Of a stretch of 64,000 nt of DNA, positions 10,236 to 22,400 are shown piece after piece. Source of the stretch: Corylus avellana. Taxonomy: Eukaryota > Streptophyta > Magnoliopsida > Fagales > Betulaceae. The DNA is taken from positions 7,528,254 to 7,592,253 of the forward strand of contig NC_081546.1 in the NCBI RefSeq assembly GCF_901000735.1, written 5' to 3'. Each line of letters begins with the position of its first letter. Position 1 is the first letter of the stretch. A model generated the notes under the pieces. That model was not told where the DNA came from, did not search any database, and worked only from the letters and a program-made list of their open reading frames with translations. A program made the translations under genes and the position numbers.

Positions 10236-13200
10236 TATATATCCTGATGATCAGGAACCAGCTGAGAGTGTTCATCTTAAATCAAATTAATGTACTGGTG
10301 CTTATAATATATGTGCACCTTTTGTTGCTTACTGCTGCAAACGACATCTAGGGCGGATTTTGTGATGAGCTTTCCAAATACGTGACAAGCATATATGCCA
10401 TAACGCCAATCCGGCACCTCAGGAATTTCATATTTAAGCCAAGATATATACATATGGAATTGTTATGAAAAAAAAATAAATGTATGGCTTTTTTTTTTTT
10501 TTTCTTCCTTTTAAATACAAACGTCTATGTTAGTACGTCGATATAATATGTGTTAAATTCTTTTATATATTATATATGCAGGAAGGATAGAACGATATAT
10601 GCTTGTATTACATGTTTTTTTTATTTTAAGTTTTCCCATTAAAATTAAATTAATTTTGAGAACGATTGTTACAAAGATGTAATTTTTGTTAAGCTAGAAC
10701 CTAGCCTTACGTTACGTACATTATTAAATAACAGGCGACACTTTCTATGACATTTCCGACATTTATCTGAGGAGAACAACTAATGGGAACAACATTTGGG
10801 CTGGCTTAGAATTAGATGGATAAAATTGCACGTTGATATATATATATATATATATCAGCAGTAAATGATCTTGCAGTGTTCATTCTCAAATCTCAAGCAA
10901 ATGATTTTTGAACCCTTTCTGGGTTAGAAACTTAGCAAATTTCATTGTAAGTTCTAGTATATATCAACCGGCAGTCCTTTTATTAACAACGATGTTTTGT
11001 TTGTTGCAACCGTCTAAAACGTGCCATTTGAAAAATGCTAATTAGCGTTTGATAAGATTTGCGAAAGAGTGTTGTTGTTGATAGTACGTGTCAATTAAGC
11101 TTCAAGGGTTAGAATCATAATAGTGATCTCCAAAGGATGAAAATTAATCGTGAAGATTCTTTTATTTAATTTGTCCAAATCGATCGATCATAGTTCTGTT
11201 TGTTGCCACTTTCGTAAGATTCTTTTTGTGTAGAGCAATTAAATATGATTATCTTAATTTCTCCCAGCCTAGCTACTTTGTAGGAGAAAGGGAAAGCTGC
11301 TGACAAGTCTTATGGAAACTCACCTTGGGATCGCCCATCACATACCTCTGGCTTTTACTAGCAAAGCAAAAGTGGAAACTGGTGGTCCATCTCTCTAACC
11401 AGTGTCTGGTTTTGAGTGTGATCGTATCTTTGACGTACAACTTTTACGTGGTTTCTCCAAGTTTGAATGAGAACATGAACCTTATTCCCATCACCACACA
11501 TTGATTTTTGTACTCAATCATTCAAACAAGATTAAGTGTCATTTCTTTAAGACAATCGATCTTGCTGCAATAATTAATATTGTCTTTGCCAGCAACGTTT
11601 CGAGAAGGTTGTGGTATTTTTGTTGGTTAATTTGTTTCTTATTATTAATATTATTATGTTGTGGTTGGTTTTATGTAAAATCTTAAAATGAAATTGTCCT
11701 ATAAGTTCTTGAGTTGCGTCGATCCTTACAACAAATAAGGGTCTAACTTTCAAACTTCGAGTTTTAACTCCACTTTATCATGCCACATTGGCAATTAAGT
11801 CCCAAAAAAAAAAAAAAAATAGAAGAAAAAAAAAAAGGTAAGATTAACCCTACATCCCTACAGAAGAGGACGTAGAGGTAGCTCCACCCTTATAGAGAGG
11901 GGGTTGATGGGAAGTGTGGAGACCCCGCCTACCTTCGCCGGCATATATAGAAATTGATCCACTCGTATAGAGGGGTTTGTGTATTTAACAATCTTCTTCC
12001 CCCTCAAACAATATTCTTCTCATCATTGCTAGACTGGATTGGAATCAAATATTTTTAACTCTGTTCAAACTAGATAAATTGAATAAGCTGTTCAGAGCAC
12101 CAAGAAAGATTAGAGAAATGATCTTCTAAAAGAATTTGATACCAATCTACTCATCTAAGTTATCTAACCTGTTAAACTTCATTATAAATCTCACAACAAA
12201 CCATTTGTCAACACTGCCAATCATAAAAGCCCCCATTAAAAAAAGTTTAAGATTGTGGTCTACCAACATTTACCGAATAAGTTACAAATCCACCACCACC
12301 TTAAACAAAAACAGGTTTGATTTGTTTTTTCAGTTTTTAATGGGATGATCATGTTGGTTTTTGACTAGAGAAAAAGATTCTTCGAAGTGGGTCTTCTCTT
12401 TAACATTTAACAACAGTCTGCATGCTTGTCACGTAGTAATCTTATATTATTATATAATTAGCTCGGTTTTTTTAATGAACATGTTAATAATATATTGATA
12501 GGCCATTATTAGGTCTACTAACGATGAACGGCCGTAGGGATTTCTTTTCTATATTTGCTTAAGCATGTCCATTTTTTAACCATGTTTCAACTCTTTCATC
12601 GTCAAGAATCTACGGCGCCATTTGATTTCACCATGGAGTTAACTGCAATTTGGTTGCCTTGGTGAGGCCCGCAAGAGACTTAATTCAAAGCAAAAGGGAA
12701 TTTGAGAATGAGAAATGCTTCTTTGCATTTTAGAGTACTCTATTTTGCCAAAAAAGAACAACAATGATAGATGAAATGGAAATGTACGCGAGATATACAT
12801 TAGAATGTGAAAAAGCATTTCTCTTAGAGAATTACTCATAGGTAATGAGTAAATCAAACTGTACACAATCAAGATCGGGTGGCTTGATGCACCATATACC
12901 TAGCATATTGTACTAGGATGCAATATCTCTTATTTAGGTCATTTATATCAAATAAACAGTTCAAATCCTAAAAAGTAAAGAAAATAATAATAACTGTTGG
13001 AGTAGCCGAACCATCTCCCTTTGCCACAAGAGTACTGTTCAACCACCTTCATTAGTTGGCTCGTTAATTTGAGAGTGACCAAATCACTCATTTTGGCCAA
13101 AGAAGGGTAGTTCAGTCACCATTAAACAGGCCACCGAAGATGGTCAAACCACCCCAAAAAGGTTGGCGATTTGGCCACCCCAAATCGGCCGGTCAAATTA

Positions 13201-13877
13201 CCCCTTATATGTTTATTTATCATCCTTGCCTTTATTGCCTTATATGTACACATCTTCTTTTCTTAGTTAATGTCATATTGTACTATTTCCCATTATACTA
13301 TTTTCATAGTTAATATCATATATATATTTCTAGTCCTTGCCTTATTTCTACACATGTTATTTTTATAGTTCATTTCATATTATACTATTTATTTCCCATT
13401 ATAAATTATCGATCTGAGGTGGCCTAACCCTAGCTACCAATTTCTCGAATTACTCAAGCTTTTAGTACCATTTACGAGCAGAGGTCTTATAAAAGAATGC
13501 CTTGGAGTAGAAGGTTTTTTTATTTTGGGGACCCCAGCATCTTGCTTGAATGAGCCCATATTCTGATTATTCTCTTCTAACTCTGTACACTACAATATGT
13601 ATTACATTAACTTTTGAACTACCAAAAAGGAAGAAAAATAAATGAATAAATTTATAGAGGGAAAGAGAATCTGTACTGCCTAAAATTGTATATACATTAT
13701 ATGAAGAGAATATTTTAATAGCTTTTATAAAATTAGGGCTAATTCTAACCAAATTCTCTTGTTTTTACGTACATATCATTATTATCTTCCTAATTCCTCA
13801 ACTTTCAACCGCACTACCACTCCAAATAAATTATTGAGGAGGCTTTTGGAGAGATAGACACCCAGAACAATGAATTA
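10236..13877. other. Intergenic region between kinase 5' end and BIG GRAIN gene 3' side
   Basis: AT-rich sequence with scattered microsatellites, for example (AT)n near 10836-10856. Short ORFs at 11501, 12136, 12639 and 13567 lack codon bias, splice context or recognisable motifs. I see no gene. Confidence 0.6.
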
Positions 13878-13977
13878 NNNNNNNNNNNNNNNNNNNNNNN
13901 NNNNNNNNNNNNNNNNNNNNNNNNNNNNNNNNNNNNNNNNNNNNNNNNNNNNNNNNNNNNNNNNNNNNNNNNNNNNN
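13878..13977. other. Assembly gap of 100 N
   Basis: Exactly 100 N, the conventional placeholder for a gap of unknown size. Both flanks are non-coding. Confidence 0.99.
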
Positions 13978-14406
13978 TTTTGCTTGTGATTTCGATCTCG
14001 AATCTTTCGTTTTCCTCCTCTTTTTCCTTTGCTTTCTTTTCCTCCTTCCCTGTCAAAACTGAACTGTCAGTATCTACCTGAGAGTTAGATCATGATCAAG
14101 AATTGACGCATCCCCATATCATTCTTTTCAGAAAAAAATAAATCAATCAATCTCCCAACTCGCTTTTTTCTTTGTTCTTCCCAAAAAAATGCTCCATTCC
14201 GCACATTGTATACACATGTAGGAGAAAAAGTTCAAACAATTTGTTCATCTTAATCACCCACAAAAACATCATCTTAATCCAAATCAATTCAAGTGATCAT
14301 ATAGAAAATTTTACCATGCATGAAACCCAATGCATTGATTTAACTCATATTAAAACCCAATTAAAAGAAAATTATATTGCTTTTGCTCTGTATGATATAA
14401 TCAGAA

Positions 14407-15783
14407 TTACAATATCATGCCATTAGCAATGGCCCGATTAGTTTCAACATGAGTAGTTTCATACACCGGAAGCTCTTCACGATACCGATTGTTTCCCAAT
14501 ACTGCGAGGTGATCAAGCTCGAAAAGATCGGAGCTTGAACAACTCGCAGCGTCGTCGTCTTCATAGTCGCCGACATGATCGTTCCCGCGAAAATCTCTCA
14601 TTATTAACTCGCTCTTCTTCTGATTTTGATGATAATCTCTCAAAAACTCTCTCGCCGACTCTTCCACTCGCCGGGTTTTCTCGAGGACCTTGAACTTGAG
14701 CTCTTCTTCGTTCTTTCTTGTCGTTGTTGACCGTCCGATTTTCCACGCGGTTGGTACCGACACCGGTATTAGACTGGAGTCTTGCTCTTCGTACAGGCAT
14801 TTTTGCCCGACCGGCCGACAATCTTCGTCGACAATTACGCTTACAGGGCAGAATCGGACCGTCCTTTTAACCCCATTGTGATGCTTTTCCCTAGAAGAAG
14901 GTGAAGTTTTGCTTAGGCATGATCTTGAGAATGAAGATGCGGAGGAACAGGTTGAGGCTTGAACCGACTTAGATTTCCTCTCCACAGCTGCATCTTCGTA
15001 GCCTCCAACGGACCGCGAGTTCTTCTTTTTCTTTGTATTCCCAGTTGTAAAGAGAGAATTGAGAAAATTGGAGAGGCGGCCACCGGGTGAAATTGGTTGT
15101 TTCACCTTCTTTAGATTGGCATAAATCTTTAGTGCCGTCGATTTTGACTTGATCATAACTTCGTCATGCTTTGGAGCATCCCCTGTAGCAGAACTATAAT
15201 GATAATCATCGAACATATGCACCTCCCTCTGCTCATGAAACAGAGCCCTCTGTTTTCTCTCTGTTTTCTCTGATCTCTCCGACCGAGTCGAGACGCTGGT
15301 CCTCACCGGCTTCGGCCTTGAAGGTAGAAAACACGAGGAACTGGACTTCAGGCCGTAGATGGACTCCGTATCAGAGGATGAGAATCCTCCGGAACTGGAG
15401 TCTGAGGAGCTTGAAGCGGAGCTGAAGAACAGAACATCATTGTCATGATCACGATCGTGCTGCGGTTTTCTCTCCAGTTCCGTCAAATACTGCCGTCGTT
15501 GAGAACCGACCTTTGCGCTGGCCTTCTTATCCATCCATTTCTCGATCAAACAGGCTCCGCGAAGACTCGCCGCACCATCCTCTTCCAGAGTTCTGCTGCT
15601 TTTGCTGCTAGCTCTGCTCTGTTTCTTTCCCATTGTTTCCCTGTAAAATTTCAATTCTTCAGTGCTTGTTTCTCCTTCGTCGATGGAACGGTAAATTTTG
15701 TCGAGAAGAGTTGAAGAGAAAGATGGGTTTTTCCTCTCTAGGCTGTACCTATCTTCTCTCAGTATTTTCTCCCTCCTATACAT
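14407..15783 (-). CDS. BG1-like: BIG GRAIN 1-like protein
   Basis: Intact intronless ORF of 458 aa. The family (rice BIG GRAIN 1 and its eudicot homologues) consists of plasma-membrane-associated proteins that influence auxin response and transport, and thereby organ and seed size. Two family landmarks are clear: a mid-protein block around residues 220-255 with KIYANLKKVKQPISPGGRL followed by SNFLNSLF, and a C-terminal block with DLFELDHLAVLG, YREELPVYETT and a tail ending RAIANGMIL. The rest is low-complexity and Ser/Arg/Lys-rich, as usual for this family, with no predicted membrane segment. The first ATG at 15783 gives an N-terminus in keeping with the family. It lies 4 kb upstream of the kinase, same strand, with no sign of functional linkage. 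Upstream is a GA/CT-rich leader. Confidence 0.9.
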   Translation of the reverse strand: MYRREKILREDRYSLERKNPSFSSTLLDKIYRSIDEGETSTEELKFYRETMGKKQSRASSKSSRTLEEDGAASLRGACLIEKWMDKKASAKVGSQRRQYLTELERKPQHDRDHDNDVLFFSSASSSSDSSSGGFSSSDTESIYGLKSSSSCFLPSRPKPVRTSVSTRSERSEKTERKQRALFHEQREVHMFDDYHYSSATGDAPKHDEVMIKSKSTALKIYANLKKVKQPISPGGRLSNFLNSLFTTGNTKKKKNSRSVGGYEDAAVERKSKSVQASTCSSASSFSRSCLSKTSPSSREKHHNGVKRTVRFCPVSVIVDEDCRPVGQKCLYEEQDSSLIPVSVPTAWKIGRSTTTRKNEEELKFKVLEKTRRVEESAREFLRDYHQNQKKSELIMRDFRGNDHVGDYEDDDAASCSSSDLFELDHLAVLGNNRYREELPVYETTHVETNRAIANGMIL

Positions 15784-16099
15784 GTTTTATGTATGGAAAA
15801 TGTGATGGAGATTTAACAAAAGGGAGGCAGAGGCAGAGTGAAAGAAAATGATGGAACCGAGAGTGTGACAAGTGGGAAGTTTAGATTTCGAGCTTGTCTC
15901 CCAGTTTTTGTCTGCTAAGGTAGACTCAAAAGCTGGCAAAGATGGCGATCGAAATGATGTGAAGGAAACAGCTAGCTAGAGAAAGCGGCCATTATTGGAG
16001 CATACAGTGATTCGGTTGCTTTTTCTCTCTCTGAAAAATTCTTGGTAATGGGAATGAGAGAAGGAAACATGAAGTAGCAGAGCTATTGATGTTTGTCGC

Positions 16100-16180
16100 C
16101 GGAGAGAGTTTTTGCTCAGAGAGAGACAAAGACAGAGAGAGAGAGAGAGAGAGAGAGTGAGAGAGAGAGGAAGAGGGTAA
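16100..16180. repeat. GA/CT microsatellite upstream of the BIG GRAIN 1-like gene
   Basis: A run dominated by GA dinucleotides about 350 bp upstream of the start codon; read on the gene strand it is a CT-rich tract, common in plant 5' leaders and core promoters. The 126-, 71- and 65-aa ORFs crossing it are repeat-encoded and not genes. Confidence 0.8.
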
Positions 16181-16418
16181 TGAGAGCAAAATGGCACGCC
16201 TTGGAGATGAAGGGGAACAGGGAGTGAGAGAGAGACTTTATAAAGCTCTTCACGCGCGTGCATGTCCATCCGAATGGGAGCCAATGCCAGTTTGGCATTC
16301 CGTGACGTGGCAACGATCTTTCCTTTTTCAATCCCCCAAATTATCCCTCCTCCCAATCAGGAAACGACGCTGCATTCCTTCTATGTTCACCTTCCAAATT
16401 CGAATTTCAAGCCGTTGA

Positions 16419-19400
16419 TCAAGTTCCAGAGATTGGGGTAATTATAGCATGCGCTCCGCTGCAGAGAAATTTAGGTGCACAGACCGATCACTGTCAGTCA
16501 GGCGGGTCCACATGTTGGTGTGGGGATAATAGATTACTGTGGGTGGCAGACATTGACTGGGATTTACCGAAATTAATTGTATGAATTGTTATAATTTTAG
16601 ACAAATAATGCTAAAATATTTACAATAAACTCTTCAAAATTCCTCTAAAAATATACTCTAGTAAATTTAGTTAGCCATTTTTCAAATTCTTTAAATATTT
16701 TCTTACTTTAACTAAATATTTAATTTTATTGCTAACATTTGGACTGTTTGCATTAAAAATCCACTTCAGTTAAGAGGAAAAAAGAAGAAGTATGGAAGAG
16801 AAATAACGTTAAAAAAAATAAATAACTTTCACTTCTGGGCTCTTTACATTTAGAAAGCATTATTAACAGGAATTAAATTTAACATTGAATAAAAAATTTG
16901 TTAAATATTGTATTTTGTGAGTTTTTTTTTTTTTTGTAAAAAAAAAAGCCAGAAGGAGAAAATTCGTTATAAATGCTCATATAATAAGACCAACTTCCTT
17001 GGATATGTAACCCCACAATTTAAAATTTATTTAAGTAAATCTTATAAGGGGTTTTTCACATTATTTGCTCAAATTACTGACAATTTAGGCAGATAAATCT
17101 TCCGTAAAATCTCACATTAGCTGCTCCATATTAGGTATTATATATTACTTACCTCAAACTACTCCCAATTTAGGCAGATAAATCTTATATATAATCTCTC
17201 ATATTAGCTGCCCGTGATTACGTCTTTCATTTTATCTACCTAAATTACTAGCAATTATGTGAATCATTTTTGGGCAGATACTAAATTATCGGTGGCCTAA
17301 AAAACACTATTTAGCATTTCTTTAGAAATTAACGAAAGATGGGGCATTGAAGGTGGAGAAAATTTTGGAAGAGAGCACGGAATTTGCAGAATTAAGTTGA
17401 ATAATTTAATTCTACAGTTGGGTGGAACAGGAATATTGTAATGAGGCTATGTGTTAGGTAGTTGCATGTGATGGTATATTAAATGGTCAGAAATTATTTT
17501 AGATTTTATTTTGTTTTGTTATATTTAATTTAATTTTATAATAATAATAATAATAATAAAATCTGTAAAATTTATATTATTATATAATATATTATTTTTA
17601 TTTAATTAAATCTGTAAAATTTAATTAGAACCGACTTCTGTCTAAGTTGATGATAAATCTTACACCATTAACAACCTCCCAATCAGAATATTAAAAGGTT
17701 TTATTTTCTTGGTGGGAAGGATTGAAGGGTTTTTAACGAAATAAATTGGCAGGAAACAGGAAGGTTCAGCGTTTTAGGTATGAAAATCCGATTGATCGAG
17801 CTGGCAGAAGGGTCGTTGGTTATTCAAAACGACTATAATATGTTATAACGACAAGAAAAATATTAGTAGATAAAATCTACTTAGTCAGATTTCTTTCTTT
17901 TTTTCTTTTTTTTTTGTTTTGGTATTTATAGAGTCTATTATCGAATTATTTGTTTTCTACTATATAAAATCACACGTTCAACCTCTTTTTTTATTTTTTA
18001 TTTTTATTTTTAATTTTAGTATATATATATATAGATTACAAGGAGAAATTGATATAAAATTTGTGATTTGATATAATTATTTCCGTACCCTCCATATATA
18101 GAAGCCAAAACTTCAATTATTATGGTCCAAGCATATAATTGTTTTTAACAAAAATAAAAATAAAAAATTTTGCTGCATATATTCTTCTAGCAATTTGATT
18201 GGATTGCGTAATGATATTGTTCACACTCATTTATCAAAGTTATTTGACGTACTGACATAGAAGTCATTTAAAACACCCAATATCAATCGATATAAAATGA
18301 GTGAAAAATAAAATTATGGAGCGCCCAATGGGACAAAAGGTAAAACTTTATAATGATTGGATAACATTTTGATCTTCGAATCCAAGAGATCGACATACAA
18401 AATTACAGAAGGATTCACCATGCACCCATGAGAGTTACAGGCGGTAGAGATAAAAGATTCTACAAAACCCCTTAAGAGAATTGATGGGCCCATTTTGCTT
18501 TGTGAAGGCCATCATGATTGTTTGAATTTTGAAAGTGGTATAGAAAGCTCCATTACCAAAATATGGAAATGACAGTTAAAAAGAGAAGAACACAAGTGGA
18601 TGAAAGATCTCCTTCAATGATGCAAAATTGGCGTTTCACCTTTGGTAAATTATCGAAGAAGCCTGGATTTTACTACTAACCTTTAATCATGGCAAATTAG
18701 CCATGGAGGAGCCTCCTACCTCTCTGCTTCTCTCTCTTCTCTCTCACCCAGATAGAGATAGAGATAGAAAGAGAGAGAGGGAGAGAGGTAAATATGCTTT
18801 TCTATAACCAAAACGATGGAGATTATAAAAAAAAAAATTATATATGTGTTTTAAATCTAGAAATAAGTATTAATTATTATTAATGTGAGGGACTTTTTAA
18901 TTAATTATTCTATATTTTTCTGTTCATATATATATATATATATATATTGAAAGCCAAGTAAAGGGTGATTTGAGTAACCTAAGTGATCACCATATATAGG
19001 ATTTTCTCCAAAATTGATACAAATATTATTAACTCTCAACTTTTTTGCCATCCATTTGCTTTTTGTGGGTTTTTTTTTTCAAATTGATAGAAAGCACCTC
19101 TCAAAACTTGGTAAGAAATCAAAGATTTAAAGCTTTCTGTTTGTTCAAAAATTCCAAATTATAGCAAATGAATAATGTTTGAAACTACATTTTAATCCCA
19201 CAATATGCCGCTGCCAATTTTTCAATTTTTTTTTTTAATAAGGAATAATCGAAACTTGGATTAACACTATCACGTTAGTATAGAATGAAATAATTGAAAA
19301 ATAAAAATATAATTTTTAGTATTACTTGATATAAAAAAGGTATTAAAAATACTATGGTTGTCACAATCAAAATAAATGGCATTCTTCATAATATATACAA

Positions 19401-22400
19401 CTGGTAGGCTAAATAAGTGCCTGATTTTTTGAATAGTTGCTTATTTACGTGCATGGGATATCATCTAATGAATGTGGACACCAACTGGGAAGTAAGAATG
19501 CTATTTATGGATAGGAGGACCATTTTAAGATGACAAATTAAAACAAATTAATCTGCCATTACTCATCTTGTTAGGGTTGGTGTCCTAAAAATCAATTGTA
19601 CTTTAATTTTATTTTAAATAAAAAGTTATTTATTTTGAGTTTCATGATTTTTGGGATATTTTATTATTATTCACGACAAGAATTAAGTAATCAAGTTATA
19701 TTGTATGTGATTTGGGTGCATTAACCCCTCAAACTACCACCTCAATAATAATAATAATAATAATAAAAGAGAGAAAATGAGATTTTCAGGTGAGTTATGA
19801 GGATGGGGACTCCCGAGACCCACCCGTGGGAGAAGATGGGGACTGTCTCTCCCCGATACATTGACATATTTGTAACCTAGTTGATGACCCAAATTGTTTC
19901 TCTATAGCATTTGAAAGACCAACATCATTAATTAGGATGAAAAGGATGCTTTGGAGGTACATTAAGATCCAAGAAACCCCACCAATGGCTTAGAGTGCAT
20001 GGGCAGAAAGGATATTGTGCCCCCATAATCGTTGCCAAGGCCCAAGATCACATGCATGTGTTTCCATATTTGGTTTGCTCATCTTCATCCACCTCAAGAC
20101 ACAAAGGTACAATGCATTCAACATATATAACTCTTCATGTGCCCTAACCTGAAGATAAGAAGAAAGGGTGATGCAGAAAGGTTGTGGATTTGGTCTCTTG
20201 ATTTGGTTCCAGTTAGAATGATGCCCATTTTGGTTTTGGTTAAAACAAGGTGGGTTGAACAAACAGGTCGACAATGATCATATGTACTTTCAACATCTGA
20301 TTGCGATGGATCTTTGGGAGATTAAATATATGGTACGGCCTCCTGTTGGAATGTGGTCGAAATTGGAGATATATATGCACCTAGACAAACCCACTTTCCT
20401 CTCTAACTTAAATGGTACGATGGAGACCTTCCAAGTGATCAGACCCACGTTTATAATTCTTGGTTCTGGATCGATCCTTTTCAGGAATCCTCCCAACTTT
20501 CCTTTTTTTCTAAACAATTACAGAGGGAGAGGGTGAGGGAGAAGGGGGAAGAACTACTTCTCATCCAACATCTAACACAAAATTAATAATGTGAGCAATA
20601 AAGTAAACACCCTAAGAATCAACCGATACTGTACGTGTCTGCATGAGGATCGATCCTAAGAACGGCCCAAAAATATTTTCAAGAAAATCATATGAAAAAT
20701 GATTTTCTTGAAAATATTTTTTGGCGTTTAAGTCTTAAGATAAATGAGTGACCGTGAAAAATGTCGGTGAGTTCTGGCAAAAATTCAGCAATCGCAATTT
20801 GAAAAAAAAATAAAGCTTAAACTCTCAAAAAATGGTTTACGGTTTTAAAATGAAAAAACAACTTTTATAAGAATTAAAAAATGTTTTTTGATTAACTGTT
20901 TTCAGTTTAACCACAATTTTTAATAGTATCAATATCAATTTTTATTTTTAAAGAAAGGCTGAAGTTTTTTAACATTTAAAATTTCATTATGTTTGAACAG
21001 TTTATGGTATGGTGTAAACCACGCGTTCTTCGAGTCACTCCAATGCCGCGAGAAAACTTCGGTGTCTAAGTCAGTTCTTTGGAGAAGAGTGTAAGAGCAT
21101 TCCCAATAGAAGAGCTAAATGTTAATTTTATCTAAAATGACTCTTCAAATGTTTAAAAAAACCCTTATATTGGATTAGCAAAAAAAAAAAAAAATGTAAA
21201 ATAGATATTTGATTGGAAGAGCTGTTTTTATTATTTATCTCACCTGTTTTCTCTTTTTTTCCAAATATTTTCCTACTTTTTCTCTCATATGTTCTTTTTT
21301 CTCAAAACTTTTCCAATTTTTCCTCTCATATGTTTTTTTTTTTTTTTTTTTTCGAAACTTTTCCCAAGACTTTTATCACTTTTAATAATATTTAAATAAT
21401 ATAGACAAAAATATAGCTAATTGAATGTATGATACCTTTAAAAATTCATTAGTTAAAATAGATAAAGTACGTTTTGAGAAACCATGCATTTTGCATAAAA
21501 TTTAGCTCCTCCATTATAAATGCTCTAAGCCTTAATTAATAGACAAAATTTGATTTTTTTTTTTTTTAAATCCTAGTGTAGCTATTTATTTATAGGCTAA
21601 GAAGTAGAGTTAACCTATTCTGAGTCTCCTTCAAATTGATTTGGCAGTCTGAAAGTTTAAATTGGACCCAATCACTCCTACTCTAATTCAACTTGAAGTA
21701 TCACTGTTAAACCAGATTCTTTTAGTATGGTCCCATTTGGACTCGAATTTTATCTCCCGGAATTGACAATTCTATAAACCTGTCATTAACCTTGAGCCTC
21801 AGAATTTAATGGGTGTATTGATTGAGTGAAACTATTTTCTTAACACATTCTAAGTTGAAAATATAAAAACAGTTGAAACAACGCACTCGCGAGAAATATC
21901 TACGTTGCACGGCCGCCAATAATTGACGGTCTGATCTTGCATCACGCGTAGTGCGTGGGACCCGAGGAATAGTACTGGCAACGTGTGGGACCAGACGTGA
22001 AGCATTTGACTGGTCCTGCAGTGTCTGTCGCATGACACAAGCGCCTGACGCGCTTGTACTCTGGCCTTCACACTCACGCACACCTTCTCGCTCATGCAGT
22101 TCCCCCCTTGGGAACATCAACCTTACATCTTGCCCAATCATCTCTCGCCACGTTTTTTTAGATTCTCTCTCACCGTGCTGAAGAAAAGTTTACTCCTTTG
22201 CATACCGTGGTATCGATCATGGGTTGAATAAGAATTGAACCAATGAATGAAGGGCAGATGCCAGTGTTTTTCACTTAGAGGATTTGGATTATAAGTTACC
22301 GTTGTCAATTCATATGATTATTGTACTTCCATTTAATTCAAGTTTTCCAGCAAAAGATTTGGAAGGGGGAGAAAAACTTGGTCGGATAAAATATTCTGCG

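Noticed and set aside
13814..14056. 80-aa minus-strand ORF across the N gap
   Set aside because: It is open only because N codons are untranslated; both ends are low-complexity.
15976..16418. Four ORFs over the GA repeat
   Set aside because: Their Ser/Leu repeats come from the microsatellite; this is the leader and promoter region of the BIG GRAIN 1-like gene.
20255..20536. Opposed 93-aa and 75-aa ORFs
   Set aside because: They overlap each other, with no recognisable motif and no neighbouring exons.
21806..22181. ORF cluster in a GC-richer patch
   Set aside because: Three overlapping frames on both strands, none with a recognisable domain; the patch may be regulatory but nothing supports a gene.
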